DNA of 64,000 nt, from the NCBI GenBank assembly GCA_016508695.1, contig VNKQ01000010.1:1-64000 (forward strand), given 5' to 3'. The stretch is from Hyphodiscus hymeniophilus. Lineage: Eukaryota; Ascomycota; Leotiomycetes; Helotiales; Hyphodiscaceae. This document shows positions 45,301 to 57,774 of this stretch, one piece after another. The notes under the pieces were generated by a model that saw nothing but the letters and a program-made list of their open reading frames with translations, was not told the origin of the DNA and ran no database searches. Made by a program: the position numbers and the translations under genes. Each line of letters starts with the position of its first letter. The first letter of the stretch is position 1.

Positions 45301-45518
45301 GCGGGTTTCCGCCGGATGGGGGACTCGGCATGAGGTGCCTGGCGAATTGGAGTTGGTATGGGAGCACGGATGGTGCGGACGACGAGTTGATGTTCCCCAA
45401 GGGAGCGGAGCTGGGGGAGTGTGTGAACGTCAATACGGATTGGTTTCATGGAGCCTATATGGGCAAGATGGGGCTCTTCCCGGGGAACTTCGTGAGAATT
45501 TTGGATGCAGGATCTTGA
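42399..45518 (+). CDS. RING finger / triple ZZ-like zinc finger / SH3 protein, probable E3 ubiquitin ligase, 990 aa
   Basis: Two exons, 42399-42449 and 42597-45518; the 147-nt intron splits the first RING cysteine pair (LTCS|ICTEIL). A C3HC4 RING follows: CxxC, DCLHTFCGSCLKDWF, then CPSCRAPV. Residues about 100-560 are low-complexity, rich in Arg, Ser, Glu and Pro. Three Cys-rich ZZ-like fingers are at about 584 (CAKCAKTHVEYELHYNCSKC), 688 (CQNCLAWANECYWRCEVC) and 777 (CDICHYPIQPSSTRYHCFSC). The C-terminus (about 930-985) has an SH3 pattern (ANWSWYG, DELMFPKGAEL, WFHGAYMGKMGLFPGNFV). The RING suggests ubiquitin ligase activity; ZZ and SH3 modules would recruit partners. The substrate is unknown. 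Confidence 0.85.
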
Positions 45519-45824
45519 CAGTTGGTTTCGAGGTTGGAGTGTTTCCTTGGTAATCTGGGTGGAATTTTGAACTAATCTTGATGAGCTATGATGTCAATGA
45601 TGGATGACTGAACGAGTGGACGTTGGAAGTGCTATGAAGATAGGGTTCATCGCTTTGATGCTGTGCAATACTGAATCACTTATCCACTAACGGAATGAGC
45701 TGGATGCCATGCAAATATGCATTATATATGCTAATATGATACACCACGATACAGTCAATAAACTATTCAGAATAGTTCGTTGGGTTACATTATACAAGAA
45801 AAGCCATTATCGTCTCTGCATTCC
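45519..45824. other. Short convergent intergenic region
   Basis: The stretch lies between the stop codons of the RING-ZZ gene and SEC12; no further feature. Confidence 0.5.
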
Positions 45825-47713
45825 CTAACCAGCAACAGCCTGACCCACGGCTCCCGCTATCTCCCCAAACATAACGCCCTTGAAGATTGTCTCACCAAAG
45901 TCCTCGGTCCAATGACCCGCACTTGCTAACTTCCGTTTCCACGCCTCCCGCTGCGGATGATCCAGCTCCTCCCACGTCTTCCCACCGTGTAATTCCTCCC
46001 CCTCATGCACTGTGCCACTAACCTCTTCACCCTCTGTATGCTGCACCACGATGACCTTCTCGCCAGCTTGCTCCTTCAGATCCTTGAAAAACTCCGGCAT
46101 CCTTGTCACTGAGCCCGAGGTCGGGATGGGAGCTCGATCCTTCCCGTAGTCGGAGGGAAAGACGTACGGTTTTCCGAGCGCCTCTTGCAAGGGGAGAGGG
46201 AGATATGAGGTAGCGTTGAGGAAAGGCTTGACACCTCCTCTTATCTCAAGGATAGCTTGCACGATAACAGCGCCCATGATGGCGGCGAAGATCGATACGA
46301 CGACTCCGAAACCGAAAACTGCTGCTGAGGATGGCAAAGCGACGACATAGCGAGGTGTTTTGGACTGGCCTCTTTTCACGGACAAAGGCACTGGGAAGAG
46401 AGGGAGCGTGTGTACAACAACGGTGTTGCTTACGCCCACGCTGGCGAGTTTTAGGTACTGCGGAGGCGTGCTTGCTGTGATTGGATGCGCAGGGGGCGTG
46501 AAATTCGAGAAAGCGATACCGGTAATTTGGAGGGGATGGACGTCCTTCAAAGTCCGGAAAGGCTTGATTTTCGTGGTCAGGTAGACCTTAGCTGCATATT
46601 GCAGATCCATCTTAAACAGCGAGATCGAGCGATCGTGACCTGCAACTGCGAACACGAATTGCGTGTAGCCTTGCTCTGCGCTGGGTGTTAGAGGAGGCGT
46701 GAGGTTCACGATTGCGAGACCCGTAGCTTTCGATATGCCATAGGGTAGTTGATGGGATTGGACACACTTGCAGTGTCCTTGACTGTTGAGAGGCATGCGG
46801 AAGACTTGGAGAACGACCCCTCCATTGCTTTGGATGTTCGTGAGCGTGACGAAGAAATCTTTGGTCAACCATCTCAACGCCCTGAATTTCGGGAGAGAGA
46901 GCTTGCCGCCCTCTCTTGATTCCGGCGTGGTGTATCTCTCCTCAGGTGCCGATCCGTCATCCACCGATGCAATTTCCTTCGTGTAGAGATCATAATCGTC
47001 GCAGTATGCAAACAGGTATTTCTTGTCTCCAGTCTGTATAAAGTCCACATCCACAGTCTCCCTATTTGACTGCAACGCTCCCCTCGTCCTCGGCGGAGAA
47101 AGCCCCGTTTCAAACAGCACAATCTCGGAATCCTTCGCAAGGCCTGTAGCAACTGCCCCAAGTTGAGGTTGATCAGAATACGGTTTCGATAGCCGCACAA
47201 TCCTCTGATATGAATCCTTCTCAATCTTTGAGAACAGCTTTGATCTCGATACCTCGGAAATCTTGACCGTGGCTGCCGTTTCAATCCCAAGAACCCGGAA
47301 ATGCTCATTCTTCCCTTTCTCCAGATCCATGGGGCTCGAGTTCGCGCCCGCATATATCAGGGTCGCCTTGCCCTTCGGCGCGCCCACTGCTAGGGATGTA
47401 ACATTGTCTTCGTCTTTGCTAAGGTCGATTTCGGCGATCTGTTCGAGCTCATTTGGGTTCGTGGTGTCAAAGACTGTCTAGTTCCACAGGAGCATTAGCA
47501 AAATCTCAATTGTAACTGCTTGGACTTGATTCAAGTGCCTTCCTGATCTCCCCAGCTGCAATAGAACATACTCACAATCGTATTGCCCACGCCCGTCCTT
47601 CCTGCACCACCACCACCACCAACTACTAACCGCGAAGAATCGAGAGGGTCGAAATCGCAAGCATAAAGCGGATACGAGAGGGTGACTTTCGCCGATGGGA
47701 CAAGAGGCGCCAT
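45825..47713 (-). CDS. SEC12: Sec12-like guanine nucleotide exchange factor, 596 aa
   Basis: Two exons, 47713-47576 and 47477-45825. The 98-nt intron uses GTGAGT and the first AG after a GCTAATG branch site, giving GNTI|TVFDTTNP. The N-terminal beta-propeller starts with PLVPSAKVTLSYPLYACDFDP and a Gly run (VGGGGGAGRTGVGN), typical of the K+-binding K-loop region of Sec12. WD-like blades continue to about residue 420. A single membrane segment (AVFGFGVVVSIFAAIMGAVIVQAIL) anchors it, followed by a lumenal tail. In yeast Sec12 sits in the ER membrane and loads GTP on Sar1 to start COPII vesicle budding. An alternative splice choice (GTATGT with ACAG) is also phase-compatible but fits the family less well. 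Confidence 0.88.
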
Positions 47714-48548
47714 GTTTTATGTGGAATCTCAAAGACCTGGAGAATGTAGGTTCGTGCGATCGTAGGCAGGTTGAGTATGGAGTTGGCGGAAGACGAGTCT
47801 GCCCAGATTTCTCGCAAGGTTGAGCTCGGTCTTAAATGCCAGATCTCTGGGTCGCTTATCCTAGTCAAAATCCGGGGCGAGTGATCAGCGATGTAGGCTG
47901 CCAAGGCTGCTTTTGGAAATCGGGAAAGGGGTCATCTGGAGGGGCAAGTGATGTTAACTGGTCTTGAAATGCTAGAATAGTGGTTTCTACAACCATAACC
48001 AAACTGTCTTGAGAATGGCACGTTATTCATGATCGGCCCTGAATATTTCACTAACACATGTCTGCTCAGTAAGTCGGAGCAGGAGATATCGCAAAGCAAG
48101 CAAGAGAGTACGTCAAGTATTCAGATCCTTTTTATTCCAGTTGGTCTATGTAAAGTCTTGCTCTGCATAACGAGCGCTTCAGAAACCCATAATGTCATCC
48201 CCAGGTCCAGCTAAATCAAACATACCCGCCGTCGATGACTTCCAGAAGGGAACGGAAAATGCAAAGCAATTCCATCTGCTCGAGATCATATACAAAGCCA
48301 CTGCCCTGAAAGACAAGACAAACTGCTTTGTATACCTGATTTGGTCTGATGCTGCAATTGACAAACCATGAATCCTCCTGAGCACAGCAATAAACCTCTC
48401 CAACGCCGGGGGTCCGTGTCGACCGGATGTGTGGCCAGACACGAATAATGCATTTAGCTCGCAATGAGTGTGAAATCCGAAATCAAAAATCGCTTTCAGG
48501 TACTAGCATATCGTTCGTTATCAAGTCGTACTCGTTGAGAGTTTTCAT
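47714..48548. other. Intergenic, 0.8 kb, no gene seen
   Basis: The stretch lies upstream of SEC12 and downstream of the CLA4-like gene. Frames at 47626-47904 and 48179-48464 are unrecognisable. Confidence 0.45.
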
Positions 48549-51523
48549 CTACTTGGCATGCTTGCGGAAAGCAAGAAGATCAGCCAAGCTCGACAGTGCG
48601 CAACCATGCTTCAAGAAGTCATGTTGTAGCAGCTCGTTGGCAGAAGCTCTGCTTCGAATGTCGACACAGAGACAAACCGACAAGAAGGCCTTTAGTTCTT
48701 TACTGAGTTTCTCGGGTTTCTTGAGGCGGGGTGTACCGTTGGTGGCGATCAGGTAAAGTGCCTTCAGCGGCTCTTCATTAAGGTATGGCGGCTCGGACTC
48801 AATCATCTCAATGGCCATTATCCCGAGAGACCAAATATCGACCTTGGGGCCATACTCCTTCTGCTTAACGACTTCCGGGGCCATCCAGTAAGGCGTACCG
48901 ACCATGGTAGCACGTTTAGATTTTGATTCAGTGAGCTTGGCGCAGAAACCGAAATCGGCTGGAGCGGGTTAGCATATCGTAATTGTAAAACGGAGGGAGT
49001 GCTTACTGATTTTGACGTTTCCTCGGGCATCGAGAAGAACGTTGTCACTCTTGATATCACGATGGATAATACTCTGTTGATGAAGATGCTCAAGACCACG
49101 ACAAGTCTAAAATTGTCAGTTTCCATGCCCCTTTGATTGGAAATGATTCTTACCTCGAGACATATGGTGGAGATTTGGTCCTCAGTAATGGTTGGATTAT
49201 TGTCAATGACATCAGTTAGCGCACCTCCTTCCATGTACTCCATCACAACCCACAATTCAGTGAAGTTGTTTCGCAAGAATGCGTCGAGGAAATTGACGAT
49301 GTTACGATGCTTGCTGTCCTTCATTACCATGATCTCGTTAACGATCAATTCCTTTCTTGGTTGGTGCGCCAAATCCATCTGCTTGATAGCGACCTGAGCC
49401 TTGCTACCTTGTTGGCGAATTACCTCTCTTGCGATTGGCGACAATGGGTTCTCTTTAACCTTCGCGACATAGACTGAGCCAGAGGCACCTTGACCAATCT
49501 TCTTCTGCTTGGAGTATGACATGTTGGGATCATCCTTGGATACAGCTTCCTTCAGCTTCACCATAACTTCATTCTCAGACATCGTAGACATCCTGACATC
49601 TTGCTTTCGTTCAGCAGCAGGTGGTTTTGCAGTCAATGCAGCCTCGGCCGCCTTCACAGCATCATTCTGCTGTATACCATTTTTCGAACCCACTTGCTTA
49701 TTTGCAACATTAAGAGGCTTGACTTGATTGATTGGCGCAGGAAGGCGGGATGGAGGAGGACTTTGTTGGCCATTTACGGGAATCCGGGTAGAAGCCTGCT
49801 GTTGACCGTTTGAGCCATTTTGGTAACGAGGTTCCGCAGGTCTTTGAGTACTTGGCTCGTTTCGGGCTGGTGGTCGAGTTCCGCCGTTTTGCTGCTCACG
49901 TGGGGCCGATAACGAGACAGATGACGAGCTTTGTTGAGTGGTAAGCGGAGGACGCTGGGCATTGTTGCTTGGGGTAGGAGCAGAAGGAGCCTGTCTCTGG
50001 GTTCTGAGTGATGCTGGTGCTTGGCCTGCCTGAGGTTGACGGGGAGCAGGCGGGGCAGCTCTAGAAGGGTTGTATCGATCTGGTGACGATACACCTCCAC
50101 CTCCGTATCCGCCAAGCTCTTGTTGAGCGGCAGGAGTGCGGGTCTTTGGGATAGACGCATTGTAAGCCTCCATGTCTCGTCGATTCTGCTCCTCGATCTC
50201 TCTGTCACGCTGACGCTGAGATTCGAGTTGTTTTTGACGTTGCTCTTCACGTGACTCGGGACTGACATAATTGGAGGCCATTTGCTGCATTTGTTGACGC
50301 TGCTGCTGCTGTTGTTGCTGCTGCTCAGGTGGGGTTGGTCTGCGTGGCGTATTGATACTACCGGCAGGAGTCGGACTTGGGCTTGTACCATAGCTGTTGT
50401 TGCGCTGGGTTTGCTGAATTGGACGAGGAGGTGCGACACTCACGCCATTCGAGCCATACCCTAATTGCTTGTTTTGGTTGGAAGTGACGGGAGGTGTTGG
50501 TGTCAAACTAGGGAATTGTTGTGGGTTTTGCGCTCTCTTAGTGATATCAGCATAGAACTCCAGAACCTCAAAAACAGCTTGGGGGTTGCGCTCATAATCC
50601 TCCTTGGTAATGGCGGACGAGTTGAGGAGCTTAGACCACTCAGGGGGCAAACCAATGAATTCACCAGTATTGGGGTCGAATCCGACATGAACAGCATGTG
50701 AGAAGTTTGTAGGGTTGCTAACGCCGCCCATGCCTGGACAGCGCGCATAGATGAAGTCTATCCACTCGTATAACTCATCATCACCTTTGACCTTAATTTG
50801 TAAAGTCCTCGAAACACCGTCGTCGTCGCCAGGGTTGGTGGAGGATCCATTTAGAGCTCGCTTGATTTCAAAGATTGTTCCGGCAGCTTCAACGCGGGAA
50901 ACTCCTAAAACATCCTTCAACACAACCTGGTATGAGATCTTTCCACCCTCTGATTTGTGAAAGTCCAACGCCTCCTTTCGTAGTATGAGCCACTTTGTTT
51001 TCCAAGGGCTGATGAAATTCTTTCCCTCCTTCACAGTGGCCCAGCCCTCCTTGATGATTGCGACTCCACCTTGGCCATCGGTGTTGGATTGTTGCCTGGC
51101 AAGAGGAAGGGAGACGGTTGATCCTGTGTACGTCGAAGTCGCGGTTCGAGTGATGGGGGAGTTAATGCTCATCTGAGACATATTACCTGGTAGATTTGCA
51201 GTAGAAGGTGTGAGATTAAGTCGAGGTCGGTCGGTAGGGGGTCGAGGAGCAGGGCCTGGGTTCATAAATTGACCCGGAGTGTATATGCTGGAGGACCACA
51301 ATAGTAAGCTAACAATATTTTTCCAGATAGTAGCGCACATTTATTCCCATTCCATAGCATCGTGAATTGTCTCGTAGCAGTGAATGTCCATTGCCAAGAA
51401 GTCGTGCAAAGCGGAGGTTGTGCTGCGAGCCAGCGGCGAATTGCTTCAGGACTGCAACTACCACGCGCATGCGTAAAGACAATAGAGAAATAAGACAATA
51501 ACCTACCTATTTTGTGAAGCCAT
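48549..51523 (-). CDS. CLA4: p21-activated kinase of the Cla4 type (PH-CRIB-kinase), 886 aa
   Basis: Four exons: 51523-51507 (17 nt), 51287-49154, 49106-49007, 48958-48549. The introns are 219, 47 and 48 nt, and the phase closes. The tiny first exon gives MASQNSIYTPGQFMNPG. A PH domain (about 70-190) starts KEGWATVKEGKNFISPWKTKW; its presence separates Cla4 from Ste20. The CRIB motif (about 215) is ISNPTN-type SNPTNFSHAVHVGFDPNTGEF. A Pro/Gln-rich linker includes a CAG/CAA-coded poly-Gln run (near 50281-50330). Kinase domain: GQGASGSVYVA, HRDIKSDN at the catalytic loop, TDFGFCAKL, GTPYWMAPEVV. It acts below Cdc42/Rac GTPases in polarity, septins and hyphal growth. Confidence 0.92.
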
Positions 51524-52849
51524 AGTCGCGAGATTTACAGGAGTTATGACTAAAGAGGCGCTTTAGGTGTGGAGAAAGACGGTTCGTAAAATGACTTGCG
51601 GCGGGGTATCGTAAAGGAATTCGTAGATCGTACTGCATAGGCATGATTAGCGTCAAGCAGAGTATAGCAGTAACTTGATTGCTTACAATTTATCCTTGAG
51701 GTCGTTAAGCGTAAAGTGAACGACCTTGTCGTGAGGCTCGAGTTGAAGTGACGGGAAGCTTCACCTTGTCTCGACAAGGCGAACCACGGTCTCGATCGCA
51801 CAACGTCCAGCGGTGTGGAAATATTGGTGAAACTGTATGTTTTTGTCATGAACAACAATTCTGCAGTGTTGTGCTGGGAGGCGCGCGATTTGCAATGTCG
51901 CGGGTGGGTGTTGTTGATGTTCGGAGATCGTGGTCGTGAGAGTTTGGGCGTCTCGATCAAAGCGAGGTGGTCGACGGTCTCGTTGGCGCTTAGCGCTTCG
52001 CTAACCAAGCCAGTTGCCTTACTCGGACAGTAGCAAGGAAATCAGGGGCTCGGAGGTTCGTCGTTGGTCAGCAAAGGAAATATTGATAATACACACAGGA
52101 CAGGGAAAAGGAGGGAAGAGATGGAGGAAGTTGGCGGTAAGTAGTCTCAATTATTCAGATATACATGAATTGGCACATGGAAGCTACGACATTGGAAGAG
52201 ACGAAAGCTCCTAGATAGGTAATCTTCAAAGGGTGTAGTGGTTTGATAAATTTAAGACACGGATGTCGACCTGCATTCCCAATTAATACGACACTGCTGC
52301 AAGGAGTAAGAGCTCAACTGATGCCTCAACTCTCGAACTCTATTCTAAATCCATGCCTATGAACTCTTTTGCCGCAGTCCACAACCCTCTCCCTCCCAAT
52401 AACTCCCTCATAGTAGCAGCTGTGTACGTCACTTCCAGTGAACTGTAGCTGTAGCCGCGATGAACAGGATAGTTAGAGCGACATGTCTGAGAGCTTACTG
52501 GCGGTAATGCAATCAGATTCCGGACGTTGAAGCCAATGCTCTAGTTGGTGTTCCGCCATTTGCGTCACTTGCGTGTTTCGATTTCTAATTGTTGCAGATA
52601 TCATTTGCACGGCAATAACATGTTTCTAGCCTCGTTAAGCTTCGAGACTCGAGGGTCCGTGAGTAGTCACGACTGTGGCTAAGTCTGCGATTTGTTCCAA
52701 TGTTCCAGAAGCTGCCGCCGCAATTGAATTCTGCATCGCTTAGTGATTGTCTCAACACCCATGTGGGTTTTATATATTGTACTTGTACACTCTTCGAGTT
52801 CGCTTTTCAAGTAGCCCTAGATCGATGCTAACATTTCTACATGAATCTT
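51524..52849. other. Intergenic, 1.3 kb, no gene seen
   Basis: The stretch contains the CLA4 promoter and the 3' end of GRS1. Short frames at 51550-52008 (reverse) and 51748-52033 (forward) overlap in antisense with no recognisable domains. Confidence 0.45.
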
Positions 52850-55357
52850 TCAATCCTTTTTAGTTAGCACAGGAATTTCAGCTTCCTGGCCCTCGAAAGC
52901 GGGTAGTTCCTTCTCGATATCAGCCCAGACCTTGCTCCCTTCTGCCAGCTCCTTGATGGCTTTAAGGATCTTCTCCTCGTCGGCTCGGACTTGCTTGGTC
53001 GAATCTCGATCTCTTAGTGTGAATGAACCATCCTTAACACTCTGGAAATCAACAGTGATGCCAAGAGGAGTACCAAGCTCATCGTTACTAGGAGGACCCA
53101 GGTTAGTAAATGCCCAAAAAAGGAAGTTTTGCCAGTACATACCGACTGTATCGCTTGCCGATTGATGCTGAAGAGTCATCAGTCTTCGTAGAAACACCGA
53201 TACTACGAAGCTTGCGGGACATCCTGTTGACGATGGGCTTGAAGCTCTCGTGCGAAGACAAGGGCACAAGAAGGACCTTGGTTGGTGCGACTGGTGGAGG
53301 GAAGGAGAGAACCTGACTAATTGTTAGACCATACCAAGTCATATATGTTGACACCGAGGCCAGAAACCAGGATCAGAACTTACACCGCGCGCTTCATCGC
53401 CACCCTCGTTGCCACGGGTCCAGTAATTGTGTTCGATCAGGGCATATAAGATTCTGCCAATGCCAAATGACGGTTCGATAACATTGGGTGTGAATTCTCG
53501 TGTATTCACGGTTTTTGTCTTTCGGCCGATCTGAATAAGTTCCTTGGATATCTCGACCGTACCATTACCAACACCGTCAACTTCAATCTTGATCTTACCA
53601 TCCAGCTGAAGATCCTGGGCTAGAGCTTCACGCTTATCTTGTGGTAAAGCTTCGACAGCCGCCTCGACGGTCTTACCGTCCTTCTTGAAATGGGGACCAA
53701 ATTTCTTCTTATCGAGATCGATCTGCCATTCCTCAATCGTGATTGGCGTTTCCAACCTTTCACGAACCATCAATGGCGCACCAGTCTTCTTTGCGTGTAC
53801 GGTCAAATCGTATGCACTTCGGTCTGCACAGCCAACACACTCAATCCAGCCATAGCTGGTTTGCAGCTCAGCATCCCAACAGTCAGCAGCGTAATGAGCC
53901 ATTTCATTAGCCATGTGCTGTCTGAATCTAGTCTTTGAAGGATCCACACCAATCTTAAACAGGAACTGTTGGATACGAGCCAAGAAATAGCCGAGAGTCT
54001 CATTGTCGACTGTACCGTTTGAAACAGCTTTACCAATCGTCATTTCCTCAATGGTGGTCTGGCCTGCGAGTTGGACATGGCGGTTCAACAGGCGGACCTT
54101 CACATCTTTGATATCGTTGAAGCGTGCGTGCTTCTTGCCACCCTCCGGATCAACATAATGCTCAATCTCAGCCATCAGAAATTCACGAACGCGGAGGAGA
54201 CCAGCACGGGGCGAAATTTCGTTTCGAAACGATTTGCCGATAGATGCAGATGCGAAAGGCATTTGTTGCTGATTGAATTCGAGGAGTTTCGCGAAGTTGA
54301 GAAATTGACCTTGAGCAGTTTCCGGGCGTAGGTAACCAGGGGCGTTACTGCTGGGGCCGATAGCAGTCTGGAACATGAGGTTGAATGCTACAGGAGGAGA
54401 AGGTTGGACGCCAGTGACTGGGTTCTTAAGATCATGGTCTTTGATAAGTTTACCAAGTGCCTCGCCATCATAGTTGTCGATCTAGGAATATCAGTCATTG
54501 GAGACCTAAAGTTTGAAGTTTTCCATACCCGGGCCAGAATTTCTTCATACTCCTTCACAACTGCATCCTCAAGCTTAACAGCCTCGGTGTTCTTGACCTT
54601 CTTCTTTTTCTTTTTTGGATCTTCTTCCTTCTCTTCTACCTTGATACCTCTAGCATCTTTGTCACCCTTGAGCCGCGCCTCAAGAACAGCCTCCACAAAA
54701 TGATCCGCTCGCAGAATCTCGCCATTCTTTGGATCCTTGCACATCCAGTCCGCAAACTTATCAACGTGGCCACTTGTCTTGAGAACCTCCTCTGGAGTAA
54801 GAGCTGTGCAGTCCACTTCTAGCATATCCTCCTCCAGGACAAAGTGTTTGCGCCATATTTCAATGACATTTGATTGAAGAGCGCAGCCAGGCTAGAAAAT
54901 TGTTAGCAATTTGCATAAGGATAGTCATGCCATGAGAAAGAGATCGATATAAGTCATCGAGTTGGCGCCCTGAGAAGCTTTCCCGATCTGCCACGGAGTT
55001 TATAATACTGGTGTTGCATCAAGAAATCCAGAGCAGAGAAATACCAGGTTGTTGGGAGGTGAAGGATGGAAAGAAAATGCAACCCACTGGACCATAATCA
55101 TACAACCCCGCAACACCGCCGTATATTTCGAAAGAAGGAGTATAGAACATGCGCCGCCGTAGCATCGAATCGAGGACCGGCCGATCGAAGGGCTGGCCCT
55201 TCAGCGTGGTAGTAGTCATGGCGGGCGGTGGTGATTTGAATTGAGGGACTTGGAATCTGTTGTTTTGCGTACTGGCTGTGAAGCTTCGAATTGTCTGTCG
55301 AGGGAGAGAGTTTTGTTTTGTACTGGCAGTGCGTATGAAGCTGCAAAAGGAGCGCAT
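52850..55357 (-). CDS. GRS1: Glycyl-tRNA synthetase, 712 aa (cytosolic form 666 aa from second ATG)
   Basis: Five exons: 55357-55088, 54891-54529, 54481-53384, 53312-53143, 53087-52850. The introns are 196, 47, 71 and 55 nt. Class II synthetase landmarks: FYTPSFEIYGGVAGLYDYGP|PGCALQ, motif 2 region LRPETAQGQFLNF and SIGKSFRNEISPR, motif 3 EPSFGIGRILYALIEHNYW, and the anticodon-binding domain from VLSFPPPVAPTKVLLVP. A Lys-rich insert (KKKKKKVKN) lies near residue 170. The first ATG adds 46 residues rich in Arg, Ser, Thr and Phe, with no acid until about residue 46, typical of a mitochondrial presequence. The second ATG (55219) begins the conserved MTTTTLKGQPFDRPVLD. One gene probably serves both compartments, as in yeast. 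Confidence 0.95.
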
Positions 55358-55607
55358 TCACCTAATATACCCAATTGAGGTTCTAGTCGCTCAATTGCAG
55401 GATAAAGTCCGTGTGGGAAGTAATGTATTGGTTCAAGAATTCTTTGTGACTCCTCGCCATTCAAAGCCTTGCGCGGGACTTTTGGCGGCTGGATTTAGCC
55501 CCAGTCTAGTGTCAGGCTGATGGAGAATACCACTCGAGTGCCCGCAAAAATTATATTTTGGAGATCTTCATCCAGCGCTCTCTGTTTGCAAAACACAGTC
55601 CAAAAAC

Positions 55608-56846
55608 ATGGGATCGAAAAAAAGCGTCAAGCCGTCCTCCAAGGCCAGTCTGCCCTTCAAAACGGAAAACAAGTTCAGAAGACAGGATCTCCACGTCAAA
55701 CAAAAGAAGGCGCGTGATAGTTTGCGACGAGATGAGCGCTTCACAAGGAAACGAGAAGAGGATCGGGATCCTGAATTGAGAAAGGAAAGATTGGCACGGA
55801 ATATCCCCCATACGATTGATAAGAAGCGAGTTTGGGACGAGGTAGATGGAGATGGCCTGAATGTCAGTGTGGACGTGGAACAATTGAAAAGGCGGCGCAT
55901 CGAAGAAGCAGAAGCAGCTCTCGAAGAGCCTTTGGAGGAGAAGGCGCATGACGATGATGCAGACAGCATGCTGGACTCAGACTCAGAAGATGCCGAAGAC
56001 GAAGACGAGGAATCCAAGTCCTCACAACAGCGCCCTCGAGCATCCTCTACTGCGCCGTCGACAACAAGCACAAACCTCGATTTAACACCCAGCTCTCTGG
56101 CCCTCAAATTCCCAACTCTTTTCACCGACGAGCCACCTCCAGTCCCAAAAATTCTTCTCACCACCTCTCTAAACTCTACATTACACAACGAGGCACATCT
56201 TCTCTGCACACTCTTCCCAAACAGCACCTATGTCCCTCGATCCGCCCACCGTTATGGACACAAGTTCTCCCTGAGAGAAATTTCGAAATTTGCAGCCAAT
56301 CGAAATTATACATGTGTGGTCCTGCTCAAAGAAGACGCCAAAAAGCCCACTGGCCTGACTATTGTCCATCTCCCTTCTGGACCGACCTGTCATTTCTCAA
56401 TCGCCAATTGGGTGGAAGGCAAGAAGCTACCTGGCCATGGAAACCCCACAAACCATTACCCCGAACTGATACTGAACAACTTCCGAACACCATTAGGCTT
56501 GTTGACTGCACGGCTTTTCCTGACGCTGTTCCCGCCTCAGCCAGAGCTCCAAGGTAGACAGGTAGTGACTCTACATAATCAGCGGGATTATATCTTCCTG
56601 AGGAGGCATAGATACGTTTTCAGAGACAAGAGGGAGACGGAAAAGAGTGTTGTGGGGCCGGACGGGAAGGTTGTGGAAGGCGTTGAGGGTATTAGAGCCG
56701 GGTTACAGGAGCTGGGGCCGCGGTTTACGTTAAAGCTGAGGAGGGTAGATAAGGGTATTGGGAGAGCGGGTAGTGAGGGTGACGATGCGGTACAGTGGCA
56801 GTGGAAGGCTCATATGGAGAAACAGCGTACGAGATTTAATCTCTAG
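55608..56846 (+). CDS. RPF1: Ribosome production factor 1 (Brix domain), 412 aa
   Basis: Single exon. The N-terminal 150 residues are basic then acidic (KRRRIEEAEA; DSDSEDAEDEDEE). The Brix domain (about 185-390) starts PKILLTTSLNSTLHNEAHLLCTLFPNSTYVPR and contains FAANRNYTCVVLLKED, GLTIVHLPSGPTCHFSI, GHGNPTNHYPELILNNFRTPLG and HNQRDYIFLRRHRYVF. This order and the long N-extension mark Rpf1 rather than other Brix proteins (Imp4, Brx1, Ssf1, Rpf2). Yeast Rpf1 works in the nucleolus on 60S precursor assembly. The ATG is 250 bp from the start of GRS1, transcribed the other way. Confidence 0.95.
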   Translation: MGSKKSVKPSSKASLPFKTENKFRRQDLHVKQKKARDSLRRDERFTRKREEDRDPELRKERLARNIPHTIDKKRVWDEVDGDGLNVSVDVEQLKRRRIEEAEAALEEPLEEKAHDDDADSMLDSDSEDAEDEDEESKSSQQRPRASSTAPSTTSTNLDLTPSSLALKFPTLFTDEPPPVPKILLTTSLNSTLHNEAHLLCTLFPNSTYVPRSAHRYGHKFSLREISKFAANRNYTCVVLLKEDAKKPTGLTIVHLPSGPTCHFSIANWVEGKKLPGHGNPTNHYPELILNNFRTPLGLLTARLFLTLFPPQPELQGRQVVTLHNQRDYIFLRRHRYVFRDKRETEKSVVGPDGKVVEGVEGIRAGLQELGPRFTLKLRRVDKGIGRAGSEGDDAVQWQWKAHMEKQRTRFNL

Positions 56847-57774
56847 TGTTTATATGTTTACATACATGGTCGATGACTGAAGTACTCACGAGGCTATTGC
56901 TTTTCCTATTTTGTTCGGAAATCGACTCGAGCACAGCTGCTTTATCTGTCGGAAATGAGCGTCTTACAACTGAGTCACTCGAAAGGAGACAGCATGCCAA
57001 AAGTTTGTCTGCCCTCTAGCTTATGTGTAGCTGATTCAGTGATTATAGCCACCTACCAGATGAAGATGAAGGGTAGAAGCATTGCTGTCTCGGGAGTCAG
57101 GAGTAAGAACAGTTTACACTGCCACTTGCCAAGTCAACAGGTCTTTAGTAATCAGGCTTTGTGGCCGTCCATCGTGTGCCCAGAATTGAAAGTTTGGCAC
57201 CGGCTCCTACAACAGATCCTCGTATAGAACAATTGAGATTCCGAGGATTCAAAGCAGCACCTGACAAGCCCAAATATAAAAAAAAATATCAAAATGCCAC
57301 TGGGACTTCGTCATTTGGTACACAAAGTTCAACTCGTCAAATTAGACTCGGCCCTTGCATGTGTTCATACATGAAGAATAATAGATTGAATCACTCAAGT
57401 CGGCGCCCTAATTGCTTGCGTTGACCATATGTCATCGATGTGTCAGACCATCTTTAGGGGCACTTGGATTTTGTTCCACTGCAAATGATAAAGCTCATCT
57501 GGAAAAAGAGTACAAGACCTACTGATGCTAGCGCTTTCTCATATTTTACTTACTTGTGAGTATAGGGAGATGGAGTGACGATGATACCCTTTTCTCATAG
57601 CGAAGCGCCTGAATGTTTTCTGTCCAAATCCAAAAATGTCGGAATTTTCGGCTTGAATTATCTCCTTACTCCAGTATACTCTAGAAGTGGCCTTCAAAGT
57701 TCGATTGCCACTATCTGATGAAATGTCTGTGCATGGAAACTATCAAAAACGCCAGCCTAGGTACCGGTCATCCT
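56847..57774. other. Convergent intergenic region, no gene seen
   Basis: The stretch lies between the RPF1 and alpha-galactosidase stops. Forward frames at 56955-57424 are short and unrecognisable. Confidence 0.45.
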
